Shown here one piece after another: positions 11,626-23,488 of a DNA stretch of 64,000 bases (position 1 is the first letter of the stretch; every line of letters starts with the position of its first letter). Location of the stretch: NCBI GenBank assembly GCA_933207985.1, contig OW240913.1:103044064-103108063 (forward strand). Direction: 5' to 3'. The translations under genes and the position numbers were made by a program. Below the pieces are notes generated by a model. The model had not been told where the DNA came from. It searched no databases and saw only the letters and a list, made by a program, of their open reading frames with translations. Origin of the DNA: Pelobates cultripes. Its lineage: Eukaryota; Chordata; Amphibia; Anura; Pelobatidae.

Positions 11626-12647
11626 TACTATATGTCAAGAAGGACCCACCAATGGGCCATGGAGAGAGAAGCTGTTATTTTTCTTCATGATTTCTCTATG
11701 TCAACACCCTAACCTAATTGTTAGCTCCTTTGACCATCAAGCTACGATCTGCTTTAGCCTCTTTCATATTCTACTTTCTTCACTTATTGTTATAAGTGTT
11801 TTGCTGCATTTATATGTTTTTTTTCAATACAACTGTTAATGTAGAGGATTTGTGTATATACTTAAAAGGAGGTTATAGTATAATATCTAGATAAATACTA
11901 TCAGCATTATCCAATTAGTTTTACGTGCATCTTTTTAAACTTCAAACAAATGCTATTACTAAACCAGTGCATAGATTTAAAAATGTTTAATGACATGTGT
12001 TGTATAACTGATTTTAAAGGGAACTGTATAAAAAGAAACAAAATCAATATACTGAAATAAGTAGTTTTTAATGTCCCTCTGTATATGTAGCATTGTTTAT
12101 AATATCACAGATAGGGCTATTCCATTTAAAGACTTGTTTCTTTTCGGCTTAACACCTGAGAGTGATTCTGCAGGCAAAATGTATAGGTTTTTATTTAGGC
12201 TGCATGTAACGATTACCCCTTTTCTCTTACAAGACCACATCTGTCAAACACAAGACTTTTTTTTTTTTTTTCAATCATTCACCTCCACTTACAGGGATGC
12301 CAGGAAAAAAAAAAAATTAACCGTTTATTTTTCATCACTATGGAGTCAATTATTATTCGACCATGATTCCTTCTGTAATCAGTAATCAGGTCTAATATTA
12401 AAAAAAAATAAAAATAAATGGTCATGAAGGGCTGAATGTGCTCACCTTTTCTTATAATTGTTGCCGTTTTAGTTTAGGGGGGGGGGAAAAAGTCTAATTT
12501 ATGTTGGGACTTCCTGTAAAAATCAAGGTCTTGCCATTCCTAACAGAAAACTCAATACAGAGCATGATAAAGTGGAATGTTTCCTAATTTCTGTAGCGTG
12601 TTCTGTCAGAGATGACAAAATCTCAATTTGTCCATTATACCAGTTAA

Positions 12648-13193
12648 AGGGACACTATAGTCACCTGAACAACTTTAGCTTAATGAAGCAGTTTTGGTGC
12701 ATAGAACATGCCCCTGCAGCCTCACTGCTCAATCCTCTGCAATTTAGGAGTTAAATCCCTTTGTTTATGAACCCTAGTCACACCTCCCTGCATGTGACTC
12801 GCACAGCCTTCCATAAACACTTCCTGTAAAGAGAGCCCTATTTAGGCTTTCTTTATTGCAAGTTCTGTTTAATTAAGATTTTCTTATCCCCTGCTATGTT
12901 AATAGCTTGCTAGACCCTGCAAGAGCCTCCTGTATGTGATTAAAGTTCAATTTAGAGATTGAGATACAATTATTTAAGGTAAATTACATCTGTTTGAAAG
13001 TGAAACCAGTTTTTTTTTCATGCAGGCTCTGTCAATCATAGCCAGGGGAGGTGTGGCTAGGGCTGCATAAACAGAAACAAAGTGATTTAACTCCTAAATG
13101 ACAGTGAATTGAGCAGTGAAATTGCAGGGGAATGATCTATACACTAAAACTGCTTTATTTAGCTAAAGTAATTTAGGTGACTATAGTGTTCCT
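12648..13193. mobile_element. piggyBac-like MITE, 546 bp, TTAA target duplication
   Basis: TTAA at 12644-12647 and 13194-13197 flank an element that starts AGGGACACTATAGTCACC and ends, on the opposite strand, AGGAACACTATAGTCACC. TTAA duplication plus this terminus marks a piggyBac-type non-autonomous element. Relatives lie at 28971-30428, 52033-52610 and 55659-56052. No coding sequence is seen. Confidence 0.85.
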
Positions 13194-14178
13194 TTAAAGT
13201 GTCAAAATGGAACTACGTGAAAGGAACACTCCAAGCGCCAAAATCACGACAGCCCTATATAGTGGTTGTGGTACGAGAAGCTAACTGGTGTCATCCCACA
13301 GTAACATGTCAAACCTTTTAATAAGGATGTCTCTGTAGAATTAACTATGGCCAATGCACTCAGGTGATGCTCTCAGCCAAATAATGTAGTCTTGCATGGC
13401 CTTGTATTGCTGTATAGACCAATCCAGATTCTCTTCCTATGTAAGTGGTCACAGTGTGGCTTTGACATTACCGTGGGACGCTGCCAGGTTCTTTTAAGTA
13501 ACAGGAATTTATGGTAGAAATGCAAAGGCATTACTCACTCTTCAACTTACGTTAGGTTAGGGCTTATGAAAGGATTTTTCTTAACTGAGGTGCACTTTGT
13601 TCAAAGACAATACCAGACAGTCCTTGCCCAAGCCTAAACACTATGCAAGTGAATTGCTTATGTTAATCATGATCATTAATGTTTAATGCATCTTATTTTT
13701 ATGCCATAGACAAAGAGCAGTAATATTTTTAAAACTGGCATTTTACGTTTTGTTTTTGTTTTTTTAACTACCCCAGTTACAACCATTTTTTAAAAAAATG
13801 TAAATAAATTATGTGTTTATATTATGTTGAGACTTTATATGCTGATCTTTTGTGATGTAACAACACGCCAATAAATATTTAATAGGAATTTGCTGACTTG
13901 AACAAGTCTTTCATTGGCTAAGTGATTCTTGGTAAAAGTAAAAACACAACTGTATTTACGAAAGAATGGACAATAGTGAAGCCTAAAAAAAAAATAAAAA
14001 TAGTAAAATTTAAAAAAATCAGAATGGAATATGGCAGAAAGAATGATGGTAACTCATTGTTCTACCTTCTGCGGAGAGCATCATTTTTTTTTAGACATGT
14101 AAATAAAAATCCACTGTGAATTTCAATGCATAAAAAAAGTTATTCTTGCTAAAAAGGCAAGAAAGATAATCTTCTTAC

Positions 14179-14253
14179 CGTTTTGTTTTTTGATTTCACT
14201 CTCCGCGGCATGATCTTGACATCATCCGCGGGTAAAGCCTGCGATATAACAGC
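14179..14253 (-). CDS. tnik: Candidate tnik cassette exon, 25 codons, not recognised from known TNIK
   Basis: A 75-nt segment lies between CTTCTCCACAG and GTAAGAAG on the minus strand, and both borders fit splice consensus well. It is phase 0 at both ends, matching the phase-0 exons around it (SYKKAIDE upstream, DLTALAKEL downstream), so inclusion would add 25 residues without a shift. Only the in-phase frame is open; the other two contain stops. It begins AVISQALPADDVKI and ends in a basic run, MPRRVKSKNKT. It has several CpG sites, unlike the AT-rich intron around it. I do not recall this peptide in mammalian TNIK. It could be a lineage-specific exon or a chance exon-like sequence; an open phase of this length is not rare by chance (roughly one in three). 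Confidence 0.5.
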
Positions 14254-14972
14254 CTGTGGAGAAGTACCAAGTGGGATTTTTTTTTTTTTTTTTAATTCTC
14301 CCATATTTCTTGTTTACCCTTTTCCCAAATGTGCAAGTAGATAGACTTTCAAAGCATAACAAAGATGTCTATTCTCTACGTAACTGGATTACTTTGTAGA
14401 AATAAACAACAGACTATGGGCAGCGTGAGAGTGAGCAGCCTCAATGGAAGCGTGGTGGAAAAAATTACATGTTTTTTTCTCTACATGGATCAACTGCATA
14501 CAAGCCATGTATTTCCACAAATGTTCAAGCATGCAAAGATCCCATCACACGTTACTGACACAAACATGCATGTTCTCCGTTAATAACCCTCACACACAAT
14601 GCAGTACTGGTGCTTCTGTATGTACTGAACTACATGCAGATGACCCGACTTTGCATTCATGACTTGACTTTGTATAATACAAATTTCATGATGGCTGCTT
14701 TATAAGTGGGGAATGTGTCCGGTCTTTTTAGAGTAACAAATCCAAGTTCTACGCTACGTTTATGCAGCTTGCTTTCTTTGAACATAACCATCTAAATTAA
14801 AAAATGATGCAAAATCTATAAATATATATTTATTTTTTACAAAATTTAAGAATGGACTCTACTGATTAGTGCTAAGAAAAAAAACAAAAAAAAAACAAGC
14901 CTGGCTTTCTTTTCAGTCATTCTTTATATCATTGCAAGGAAGGTGTTGTTGGTGTACACCAAGCAAGTAGAT
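14254..14972. other. tnik intron segment, nothing recognised
   Basis: AT-rich with a poly-A/T run at 14276-14294 just upstream of the candidate exon's acceptor, and another A-rich run near 14877-14897. No gene or transposon end seen. Confidence 0.45.
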
Positions 14973-16055
14973 CAAGCATGTCAAACTTGTGGCCCACAAT
15001 GGATATATTTGCGGCCCACCGACCCTGGGGCCATATTTCCTGTCTGATTCTGGTCTTCCCTTCGACGGCCGATCGCGTGCTCCCGTAGGCCAGCCACTCC
15101 CCCTTCCCTTCTACTCGCAGTGCCAGAGGACTGTCTGGCCTGCTTGAGCAGAGAAGAACAGGGCTGGAACTGGAGGATGGGTGGCTCATCTAAAGGTAAG
15201 GGAAGAGGGGGAAGAAGTGGGGCAGAGTATTAGAGTGGTAGGAGGGGGAGGCAGCGTGTTAAATTTAGTGTATTAAATTTGGGTAAGGAGGGCAGTGTAT
15301 TAAATTGGGGTAAGGAGGGCAGTGTATTAAATTGGGGTAAGGAGGGCAGTGTATTAAATTAGAGTTCTAGGTGGAGGGGGAGTGTATTCAATTAGAGTGG
15401 AGGGAGGAGGAGCAATGTCTTAGATTAAGGGAAAGTGTATTAAATTGGGTGGAGGGGGCAGTGTATTAGAGTAGAGGGAAGGGATGCAATGTATTGGATT
15501 TGTGGGCAGTGTATTAGAATGGGGGGAGGGGACAGTGTATTAAATTGGGTCTGCATGGAGGCGCTGAACCCTACCCATGGAGATGCTGATTGGCCGTGCA
15601 GCTTTTTGCCACACATGCACAATAGCCTCCCAATGCTTTCCTGTGGGAAAGCATTGGATTGGCTGAGATTATCAAGCATGATGATCTCAGCCAAAGTGAA
15701 GAAAATACTCATAGGACTTCAAAATCAACAAAATAACGTCATTTGTTTTTTTACAGCTGTGCAACAGCATACATTCACCTTTTCAGTCCCATTACCAAAC
15801 TTTTCTTAATATGTCTCGAGTTAGTTGGACTGAAACATTGGTTATATGCAAATGCAAAAATAAATTAGCTCTTTTGTTTTATTTGAAGCTCTACGAGCGT
15901 GAGGACGTCAGTTAGGAAACATTTTTATACTGCACTTTTTTATACTCTACTGTACTTTTCTAAACAAACCTATGTTTCTACGAAAACTGAAGTTTTTGTT
16001 TTTTTGCGTCCCACATAAACTTAAACTGTGTTAGACTTTGAGTTTGGCATGCTTG
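14973..16055. mobile_element. hAT-like non-autonomous element, 1.08 kb
   Basis: The left end CAAGCATGTCAAACTTGTGG matches the reverse complement of the right end, CAAGCATGCCAAACTCAAAG. The 8-bp flanks AAGTAGAT and CTGTAGAT agree at 6 of 8 positions, fitting an aged hAT target duplication. Inside are a GC-rich part (about 15040-15180), a minisatellite (15265-15560) and, at 15700-15900, a segment also found near 21010-21240 inside another hAT element. Confidence 0.7.
15265..15560. repeat. Minisatellite, GGCAGTGTATTAAATT-GGGGTAAGGA units
   Basis: Units of about 27 bp, GTGTATTAAATTGGGGTAAG plus GAGGGCA, are near-perfect at 15290-15360 and become degenerate towards 15560 (AGAGTGGAGGG variants). 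It lies wholly inside the hAT-like element 14973-16055. Confidence 0.85.
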
Positions 16056-16537
16056 CTGTAGATCATTATAGAGTGAAAAATACAGCATTTTAAAATATTT
16101 TTACATTGTTGCAAAGAACAGTAAAACAGTAAAGCAATCTCACTTAATTGCTGTGTAATGGGTTCTCAGAAATGTCCTTGCAATATGGATGCATAGTTCA
16201 ATCTCCAGCTGGAAGTAGGCGGCCCACATAGCAAACAATACATATACCATTTAATTCACACCTACACATCACTCTCTCTGATGGCCTTAGGACCAGGTTT
16301 TATTGAATAAATAACAGCAACTGATGATCAAGTTTCCTACGTCACAAGTAGCGAGGTCATGGTTTGAATAACGTTCACATCTATTCAAGCGAATGGAAGC
16401 ATATGATTGGTCGTGAGGTGCTGATGAGAATACTGAACATTGCAAAGGGCATGTAGTACAGTGCAACGCGTTTCAACCACCCCCAGCACAATGAATGGCT
16501 AGTGCTGCTTACAAACTGGTGAGATAGTGTCACTAAC

Positions 16538-16561
16538 CTCATCTATAGCTTTCTTATAACT
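16538..16561 (-). CDS. tnik: tnik 24-nt microexon (SYKKAIDE)
   Basis: On the minus strand CCCTTGCTCAAAG precedes the exon and GTTAGTG follows it. The 24 nt encode exactly SYKKAIDE, phase 0 at both ends. From memory, human TNIK has an alternatively spliced 8-residue segment of this sequence directly before DLTALAKEL, so both position and sequence agree. The exon sits between the PSRPA exon (25932-26032) and the DLTALAKEL exon (9903-10081). A TGC lies 8 nt upstream of the acceptor AG in a pyrimidine-rich stretch (TTTTCTTCCCTTGC), the arrangement described for neuronal microexons activated by SRRM4 (nSR100). Neural regulation in this species is an inference. Confidence 0.92.
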
Positions 16562-18286
16562 CTTTGAGCAAGGGAAGAAAACCAGCATCGAGAAAGCAGA
16601 GCAGGTCAGGGGGAAGCCACAGGGAAGGAAGCAGGTTAGAGACACAAGTATTAATTTTGCAGTAGGCAGTACACAGACTATACGATAAGACATTAGCACT
16701 GCTTTCCAGGAAGTAGAGTGGTTATTACAACATGCTATTGATATTACAACATACTTTTCAACGTGTATCATATATCAGATGGATGAGAGTTGAAATCTAA
16801 CTTTAGTACAAAGTACATTTAAAATACATCATATAGATAAATATCACGGCAAAACAATTTAATAAATCACACGTAAAGCAAGGGGGTGACAAACTAATTT
16901 CTCAAGGAGCTTTGTCACAGCTATCTTTGTATTTTATTGAACAATGTGTTTTAAAGAAATTGGACTAACCATATTGTTTGCGAGTTAAAAAATGAACATG
17001 ACATGTAAAATGTCAAACCAGACAACAGACACTGAAATGTAAAAGCCTTGCAAAGACTTTTCATTGAGCTGCATTGGGAGACCTGTGATTGGACAGCTCC
17101 AGAATGTTTGGGCATTGTTAGAAGGGGAGGGTTTGCAAAAACTGCAGATAAGAGACCATTCAATGACCAAATGCATAATTAAACACACACAAGTTTTCAT
17201 TTGGGGTATATCTACTAAACAATGATTTTTTTGTTATGTAGTGGAGTGTACCTTTAATGACAGTTAACATTTTTTAATTATACCATTAAAAGGTAACGAG
17301 GTGTAGTTCCACAGGGGTTGATAATTACAAGCATTGTCAATACTTTGTCATGTTGCCTGTGTGCCTTATATGCTGTAACGCATTTCATCATTCTCTTATG
17401 GTCACACTTTACATCTCAAACATACCACATGCTTTTAGTCTTTCTTGTAATGAGTTAAAATCTTTTATGTGTTATTGTACAGTCATTAGTAATTTAATAG
17501 AAAAATTATGGAACATGGGATGGCAGGTGTGTAGTGAATAATATTATGTTTATGCCCTGTTGAAACACTTAAGCCTTTGAGGGGAAAAACTGAATATCCA
17601 AGCTTTTATATAGTTCAAAATATATGCTCTGTAATGAACCGTGTTGGGTGAATGTGTAATATTAGGGGGTAGAATTTTTAATTTCTTTCCCCTTTATGTA
17701 CATGGCCATACTCTTCCCACACATCCCAGCTTTCAAAGCCCTTTTATAATATTTTCAATAATTGAAAATGTATGCAGCAATTGCATAGACAATAAAAAAA
17801 AATAAAGACTAGGCTTGTACTTCATTTAAGTGTTCTAGCTTATCACTGATTTTATTTCCAGATCTCAAGTGGCTAAATCAGAGTTGTGGTGCATTAACCC
17901 CAATTACTCGTGTACCCTAGACCCATGATATGAATATTTGCATTCCCCCCCCACCCCCATTAGGAAATTCGGGGAAATCACATTCACTTTGACAACTTAT
18001 TAAATATTTAAATAACAGATTATAGGGTTGGTCTGTTTTTTTTTTTTTTTTAAAACAAGCGTTGCAATAAAGGCGTGTGGATAGCTGTTGGCAAAGTGTC
18101 TTGAGAGAAGCATGTCCAGTGGTTAGTTTTGTCCTGTTTATCTACCCCATTTTTTTGTCTTACACATGATGCCTTATATATTTTTGTGCATTTTATCTGT
18201 GGTTATTTTTCGGTTACAGTGATATTTAATATCTATAGTGCTGTAAGTTTGATAGTTACAATCATCCACCTAGATATGATTACCGG
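16562..18286. other. tnik intron upstream of the microexon, nothing else recognised
   Basis: The first 100 nt next to the microexon are pyrimidine-rich on the transcribed strand, as expected of a microexon's splice-control region. The remainder is AT-rich unique DNA with poly-T near 18037-18052. Confidence 0.5.
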
Positions 18287-19309
18287 CAGGGCCGGACTGG
18301 GGAAAAAATTAGGCCCGGGCATTTTTCAATCAGAGCGGCCCCCTAAGAAGGGGGCGGGGCCAGAGAGGGTGTGTTTTGTCATCACTAATGACAAGCACGC
18401 CCCCTCTCAAAGTGAGCATGTTGGTTCAATGCACAGAGCCCTGCTGAAGAGCTCTGGCATTAGAAAAAGGCCCTGAATTTGTTCTGCGCAGCGCAAGCAA
18501 ATTTAATAACATGCTTGCGCTGTGTTTGCTTTTAAATTGTCTCTGGTGTCTCAACAAGTGGGATACCAGAGGACAAAAGGGCCAGGAAAGTGTATGGTGC
18601 ATGTGTTTGGAGCCTGCTTGTGGGATTGCGTGTGTGTAGAGTGTGGTGTGGTATTGTGTAAATAGGTCAATTTCATATGTGTTTGTGGTGTAATATGTGT
18701 GGCTAGGGGCTGTAGAGAGTGTGTGTATAGGTGGCATAGTGTTATAGGGGATGTAGCGAGTGTGTGCATACGGGCTGTAGTGTGTGTGTAAAGGTGATGT
18801 AGTGTGTGTAGGGGTTGTAGAGAGGGTGTGTTTAGAGAAAGTTGTATGTGTTTGCTGACAAGAATGTAGTGTGTGTGTAAAGGTGATGTAGTGTGTGTAG
18901 GGGTTGTAGAGAGGGTGTGTTTAGAGAATGTTGTATGTGTTTGCTGACAAGGAATGTAGTGTGTGTGTAGGTGGTGCAGTGTGTGTGTAGGAGATCTAGT
19001 GTGTAAAGGACCCAGAGTGTGTATAGGAGATGTGTGTGTGTGTGTGTGTATAGAGGATTAAGAGTGCATATAAGGTAGCGTGTATCTGGAGCGTAATGTA
19101 TGTAGTGCTGTAGTGTGTGTGTGTGTATATATATATATATACATACATATATATATTTGGACGTATTGTATGTGTGAGGGGCGCAGTGTGTGTGTATGTA
19201 AGAGGGGTGCTGTGTGTGAGGGTGTTTTTATCTGCCGTCACATTCTAATTTTCTTTGTCTGTTAACTCACTGAGGGTTATTTTATATATTATATATATAT
19301 ATATATCTG

Positions 19310-19346
<37 letters not shown>

Positions 19347-20420
19347 TTGTGTGTGTGAGCGAGGGTGCTGTGTGTGAGTGAGGGTGCTGTGTGCCTGAGT
19401 GCGCTGTGTGTGTCTGGGTGCGCTGTGTGTGTCTGGGGGTGCTGTGTGTGTCTGGGGGTGCTGTGTGTCTCTGGGGGTGCTGTGTGTGTCTGGGTGCTGT
19501 GTGTCTGGGGGTGCTGTGTGTCTGGGGGTGCTGTGTGTGCTGCTGTGTGTCTGGGGGTGCTGTGTGTGGTCAGGTGCTGTGTGTGTCTAGGGGGTGCTGT
19601 GTATGTCTGGGGGTGCTACCTGTGTGTCTGGGGGGTGCTGTGTGTGTCTGGGGTGCTGTGTGTGTCTAGGGGGTACTGTGTGTGTCTGGGGGGTGCTGTG
19701 TGTGTCTGGGGTGCTGTGTGTGGGGGGTGCTGTGTGTGTCTGGGTACTGTGTGTGTCTGGGCTGTGTGTGTCTGGGTACTGTGTGTGTCTGGGTACTGTG
19801 TGTGTCTGGGGGTGCTGTGTGTGTCTGGGTGCTGTGTGTCTGGGGGTGCTGTGTGTGTCTGGGTGCTGTGTATGTCTGGGGGTGATGTGTGTGTCTGGGG
19901 GTGATGTGTGTGTCTGGGGGTGCTGTGTGTGTGTCTGGGTGCTGTGTGTGTGTCTGGGGGTGATGTGTGTGAGTGTGATTTTTTTTAATTTAAATAAAAA
20001 AATTTTTTTTAATTAATAATAATAATTTTAAAAAAAAGTTATATCTCCCTGGGACGGGGGGGAGCCGTTCTGCCAGGGAGGAGAGCCATGCTGCCTGATC
20101 CCTGGTGGTCCTAGCGGTAACCGCGGCAACGCTCAGAATCCCGCGAGAGGACCCGGCGGAGCTGCTGGATAGAGCTCCGCCGGTCCTCTCCTCCCTCCCT
20201 CACACCCCAGCCGGCGGCCGCCTGGAAGTGTCTCTGGGCCGGTAAAGGGAGATCTTTGATCTCCCCACCGGCCCATGGAGGCACACAGCGGGGCCGGCGC
20301 TCGGGTAGCGCTGGCCCTGCAGGAGCCGGCCGACAGGATCTCCCCTGCCGGCCTCGGCCCCACGGCCATCGCGGCCCACCGGGCATTTGCCCGGTATGCC
20401 CGATGGCCAGTCCGGGCCTG
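18287..20420. mobile_element. hAT non-autonomous element, 2.13 kb, TSD ATTACCGG
   Basis: ATTACCGG stands at 18279-18286 and again at 20421-20428, a perfect 8-bp target duplication. The ends are CAGGGCCGGACTGG and, on the opposite strand, CAGGCCCGGACTGG. Inside, in order: unique left arm, GTGTG-type minisatellites (18600-19975 with breaks), an A/T tract (about 19978-20040) and a GC-rich module with CCCTGGTGGTCC (20100-20111) and GGTAACCGCGGCAACGCTC (about 20115-20133). No transposase. It lies in a tnik intron. Confidence 0.93.
18600..19975. repeat. Compound minisatellite, GTGTGTG plus variable word
   Basis: From 18600 to about 19230 the units are TGTGTGTAGGGG(A/T)TGTAG-like and degenerate. 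TA runs stand at 19128-19153 and 19285-19340. From 19360 to 19975 the units are about 17 bp, TGTGTGTCTGGGGGTGC, in some 35 copies. The cysteine- and valine-rich open frames across this part are repeat artefacts. Confidence 0.9.
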
Positions 20421-20903
20421 ATTACCGGTTTTGGGTACACGGGTGTTCACTGTGAGCTGAACATTTGCATTGAGAAACCGACAAAATTGCATCATCAGTA
20501 TCAACAGGCAACGGCATCCTAAGTTCCCCCAAGTACTTTTCCATTGAGATAGCAGCATAATAAGTTTTATAATAATGTAGATTAATTATTCCAACTAAGT
20601 TTGATCCTTCCACATTTCTGACCATGTGAGTGCTTATGCAGTGCTGTCGTCAAAATAGTTGGGATTCCTTACAAAACAAGTGGCCATGCCCCCTCAAACA
20701 CACACATTTCAGAAATACACAGATTGGCAAATCCGGGAAGACAGACAGACAGACAGACACACAAAATTAATAAGCAACAGTTGTACCATATTTGTCATAA
20801 TTGTATTTTGCTGGTCAATTAAATAAACCAGAAGTTATCTACTTCCATACACAACATAAATGACAGGAAACACAACTCAAATGTTCATATAAATAGTAAG
20901 TAG

Positions 20904-22286
20904 CAGGGCTGTACAGGGAACTAAAAGCAGCCCTGGAAAAAAATGATTTACCAGCCCAATTAATGCGTCGCGCCAGCATAGTGTGCTGATATAGAGTTGG
21001 AAAAGACAACAATTATTACTCCAACGTGAAAGAAAGCACACATAGGCTTCAAAATAAACAAAAGTGCAGATTTATTTTAAGCAGACGTGCCTTTGCATAT
21101 AATCAATGTTTCATTCCAACAACCTTGATATTTTCAGGAAAGTTTGGTAATGGGACTGAAATGATGAATGTATGTAGGGCACAACTGTAAAAAATGACGT
21201 TATCTTGTTTATTTTGAAGTATTAGTGTGCTCTTACCTTTGAATATGTTATTGTGCTGGAGTATGCACCTAGCAACAAGACTGGGCCAATATCTGCTCAT
21301 TACATATGGTACATATTAATGACATTTCTCTGTGTATAAATGTACATTAATATAGGTGTAAATATTATAGGCATAATTATATATATAACTAATACACACA
21401 TTAATATACATATATTGTCCTGTACTGAAGAACTGAGGTACAGGGAGAGCAGGAGATACAGGTGAAAATGCAACCCTCCTACCCCCACACACACTCACAA
21501 AAATGTATCTTGTGTTTTTCTTAACCCCCTTTTGAATTTCTTACCGCTTTATTTGTTTCCTTTTCCCCCTTGTGACTCCCTTTGTGTATCTTTTACTTAA
21601 TCCCAGTCCCTGTGTGTCTCTTTTTACCATTCTCCAGCCCTCTGTATGTCTCTTTCTTTCCTTCCGAAGCCAGCCTGTGTGTCTCTCTCTTTCTACCTCC
21701 AGCCCCTCTGTTTTCCTCTTTGTCTCCCCCAGTCCCTCTGTATGTTTCTTTCTCCTCCTCACTGCTCCTCTGTGTCCATGTCTCCCTTCTCCTTCCCAGT
21801 CTCTCTCTTCCCCCTCTGTCTCTTTTTCCCTCCCCAGTGTCTCTCTTCCCCCTGATTCTTTCTCCCCCTCTCCCTGTGTGTCTCTTCTTTCTCCCCCTCC
21901 ACCTGTGTATCTCTCTCTCTTCCCCTGTCTCTTTCTCCCCCTTTCCCTGTCTCTCTCTACCTCACATCTCCCTTTCCCTCTCTCTTTCTCCCCCCTCCAC
22001 CATCTCTCTAACGCTCTTCTTTCTCCCAGTGTCTCACTCTTACCCCTCTGTCTCTTTCCCCTCCCTCAGTCTTCCTATGCTGACAGCTCACTACTGTCCG
22101 TATTATCAGTGTGCCGCCGGACTGGCCCAGCGGCAACAGCATGGGCGCGGCCGGCCCCCTTAGAGTGTACCACCGGACCGGCCAAACAGTGGCACCCTCA
22201 CTATAGGAGGGAAAAATCTGCGCAGCCCCCAGGTGCCGCGGCCCACCGGGAAATTTTCCGGTAACCCGGTGGGCCAGCCCACCCTG
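20904..22286. mobile_element. hAT non-autonomous element, 1.38 kb, TSD GTAAGTAG
   Basis: GTAAGTAG at 20896-20903 and 22287-22294 is a perfect 8-bp duplication. The left end is CAGGGCTGTACAGG and the right end on the opposite strand is CAGGGTGGGCTGGCCC. Inside, 21010-21240 resembles part of the element at 14973-16055, and 21550-22075 is a C/T array. 22110-22280 is GC-rich and contains CCCACCGGGAAATTTTCC, close to the left arm of the hAT element at 50130. No transposase. Confidence 0.88.
21550..22075. repeat. Pyrimidine tandem array, CCCTCTGTGTGTCTCTTTCT-type
   Basis: Degenerate units of about 20-40 bp built on TGTGTGTCTCTTT followed by a CCCC-rich word. It lies inside the hAT element 20904-22286. 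The 200-residue open frames over it are low-complexity artefacts. Confidence 0.8.
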
Positions 22287-22599
22287 GTAAGTAGCTCTAT
22301 AAACCTCATAAAAACCCTGAGAATGTTATGCTGCCAGTGTTGTTGATCAGGAAAAGAAGAAATACAATAAGTATGCAAGCACTGTTCCCTATCCACTGTT
22401 TAAACATTGGCATGCTTAACAAATAGGTAAAAGCCATGCTAAACCGGTAACAAAGAGGTTAGAAGTCAGCTAAAAAGGTAGAATAATCAGTCTGTGCAAT
22501 TAGAATGTAACTTTCCAAAAGTGGACAATCAAAGGCCATCCCTTCAAAGTAAACAATTTCTGAAGGGGTGAGAAGAAAATTAGAAATCTTATCAAAGAA

Positions 22600-23488
22600 A
22601 CAACCACTACCCACTTCCCACTGTCCCCTTACCATTGCCTCCCTCTAACACTCCCCCACTGTCAACGACCCAGTGTCACTGCCCCCCTTCCCACTGTCAT
22701 TCTCCTACACTGCCACTGTCTCCCTTCCCATTGCTACCCTCCCACACTGTCACTACCCCCACCCCACTGTCACCCTCCCACAGTGTCACGGCCCCCCTTC
22801 CACCCTCCCTACCTCACACTGTCCCCAACCTCCCCATACACAGTGTAAACATCCCCACACTGTCACCCTCCCCAAACAATGCCCCCACACAATCCCCTTT
22901 CCCCACACGGTCACTCCCCTTTCCCTACACTTTCAGCCCCCTCCCTCACACTGACACCCTCCCCACCCACTGCCCCCATGCTCCATCACCTGTCCTTCCC
23001 CCACCCTGTCACCTGTCCTCCCACAATCTGCTCCTATACACTGCCCCCCCACCCCACAGTGTCATGCTCCCACACACTGCCCCCCACAGTGTCATGCTCC
23101 CACACACTGCCCCCCACAGTGTCATGCTCCCACACAGTGTCATGCTCCCACACACTGCCCCCCACAGTGTCATGCTCCCACACACTGCCAATCCCACAAT
23201 GTCATGCTCCCACACACTGCACCCCACACTGTCCTCCTCCCATACGTTTCACCCCCCCCCACTGACCTCATCCCACACACTGCCCCCCACAATGTCACCT
23301 TCCCACACCCATACATACTGTCAGAGGAAGAACAGGAAGAAAAAAAGAGGAAATTAGGCAGATAAAAAGGTATACATTTAACATAATAGCAACTTTATTA
23401 ATTACAAACATTTTGCTAATATGGGGGTACAATTCATGGAAATGGTCTGCCAAGGGGCACTCAAGTCAAAAAAGGTTGGGAACCACTG
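22600..23488. mobile_element. hAT-like element with CACACTGTCACC array (right end only)
   Basis: The right end read on the opposite strand is CAGTGGTTCCCAACCTTTTT, a classic hAT-type terminus. Inside is a tandem array: loose CCCCCACACTGTCAC words from 22620, then regular 30-bp units (CACACACTGCCCCCCACAGT plus GTCATGCTCC) at about 23040-23220. I could not place the left terminus, so the start is approximate. Confidence 0.6.

Larger units (their letters stand above)
10082..14178. other. tnik intron segment with repeats
   Basis: No exon is recognised between 10082 and 14178. It holds a CR1 tail at 11510-11625 and a piggyBac-like element at 12648-13193, both listed separately. From about 13210 there is a second short repeat with the words GGAACACTCCAAGCGCC. 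The rest is unique AT-rich DNA. Confidence 0.5.

Noticed and set aside
19365..20016. Open frames of up to 179 residues rich in Cys, Val and Gly, resembling a cysteine-rich secreted or metal-binding protein
   Set aside because: They are translations of the 17-bp TGTGTGTCTGGGGGTGC array in all three frames; the unit shape explains the composition, and the array lies inside a hAT element.
20100..20420. CpG-rich segment that could be a promoter island
   Set aside because: It is the GC-rich module and right arm of the hAT element 18287-20420 with defined ends; no exon starts nearby.
21572..22264. 230-residue Ser/Pro/Leu-rich open frame
   Set aside because: Low-complexity pyrimidine array inside a hAT element with perfect target duplication.
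22635..23357. 240-residue His/Pro/Thr-rich open frame
   Set aside because: Tandem CACACTGCCCCC-type array; periodic peptide without any family resemblance.
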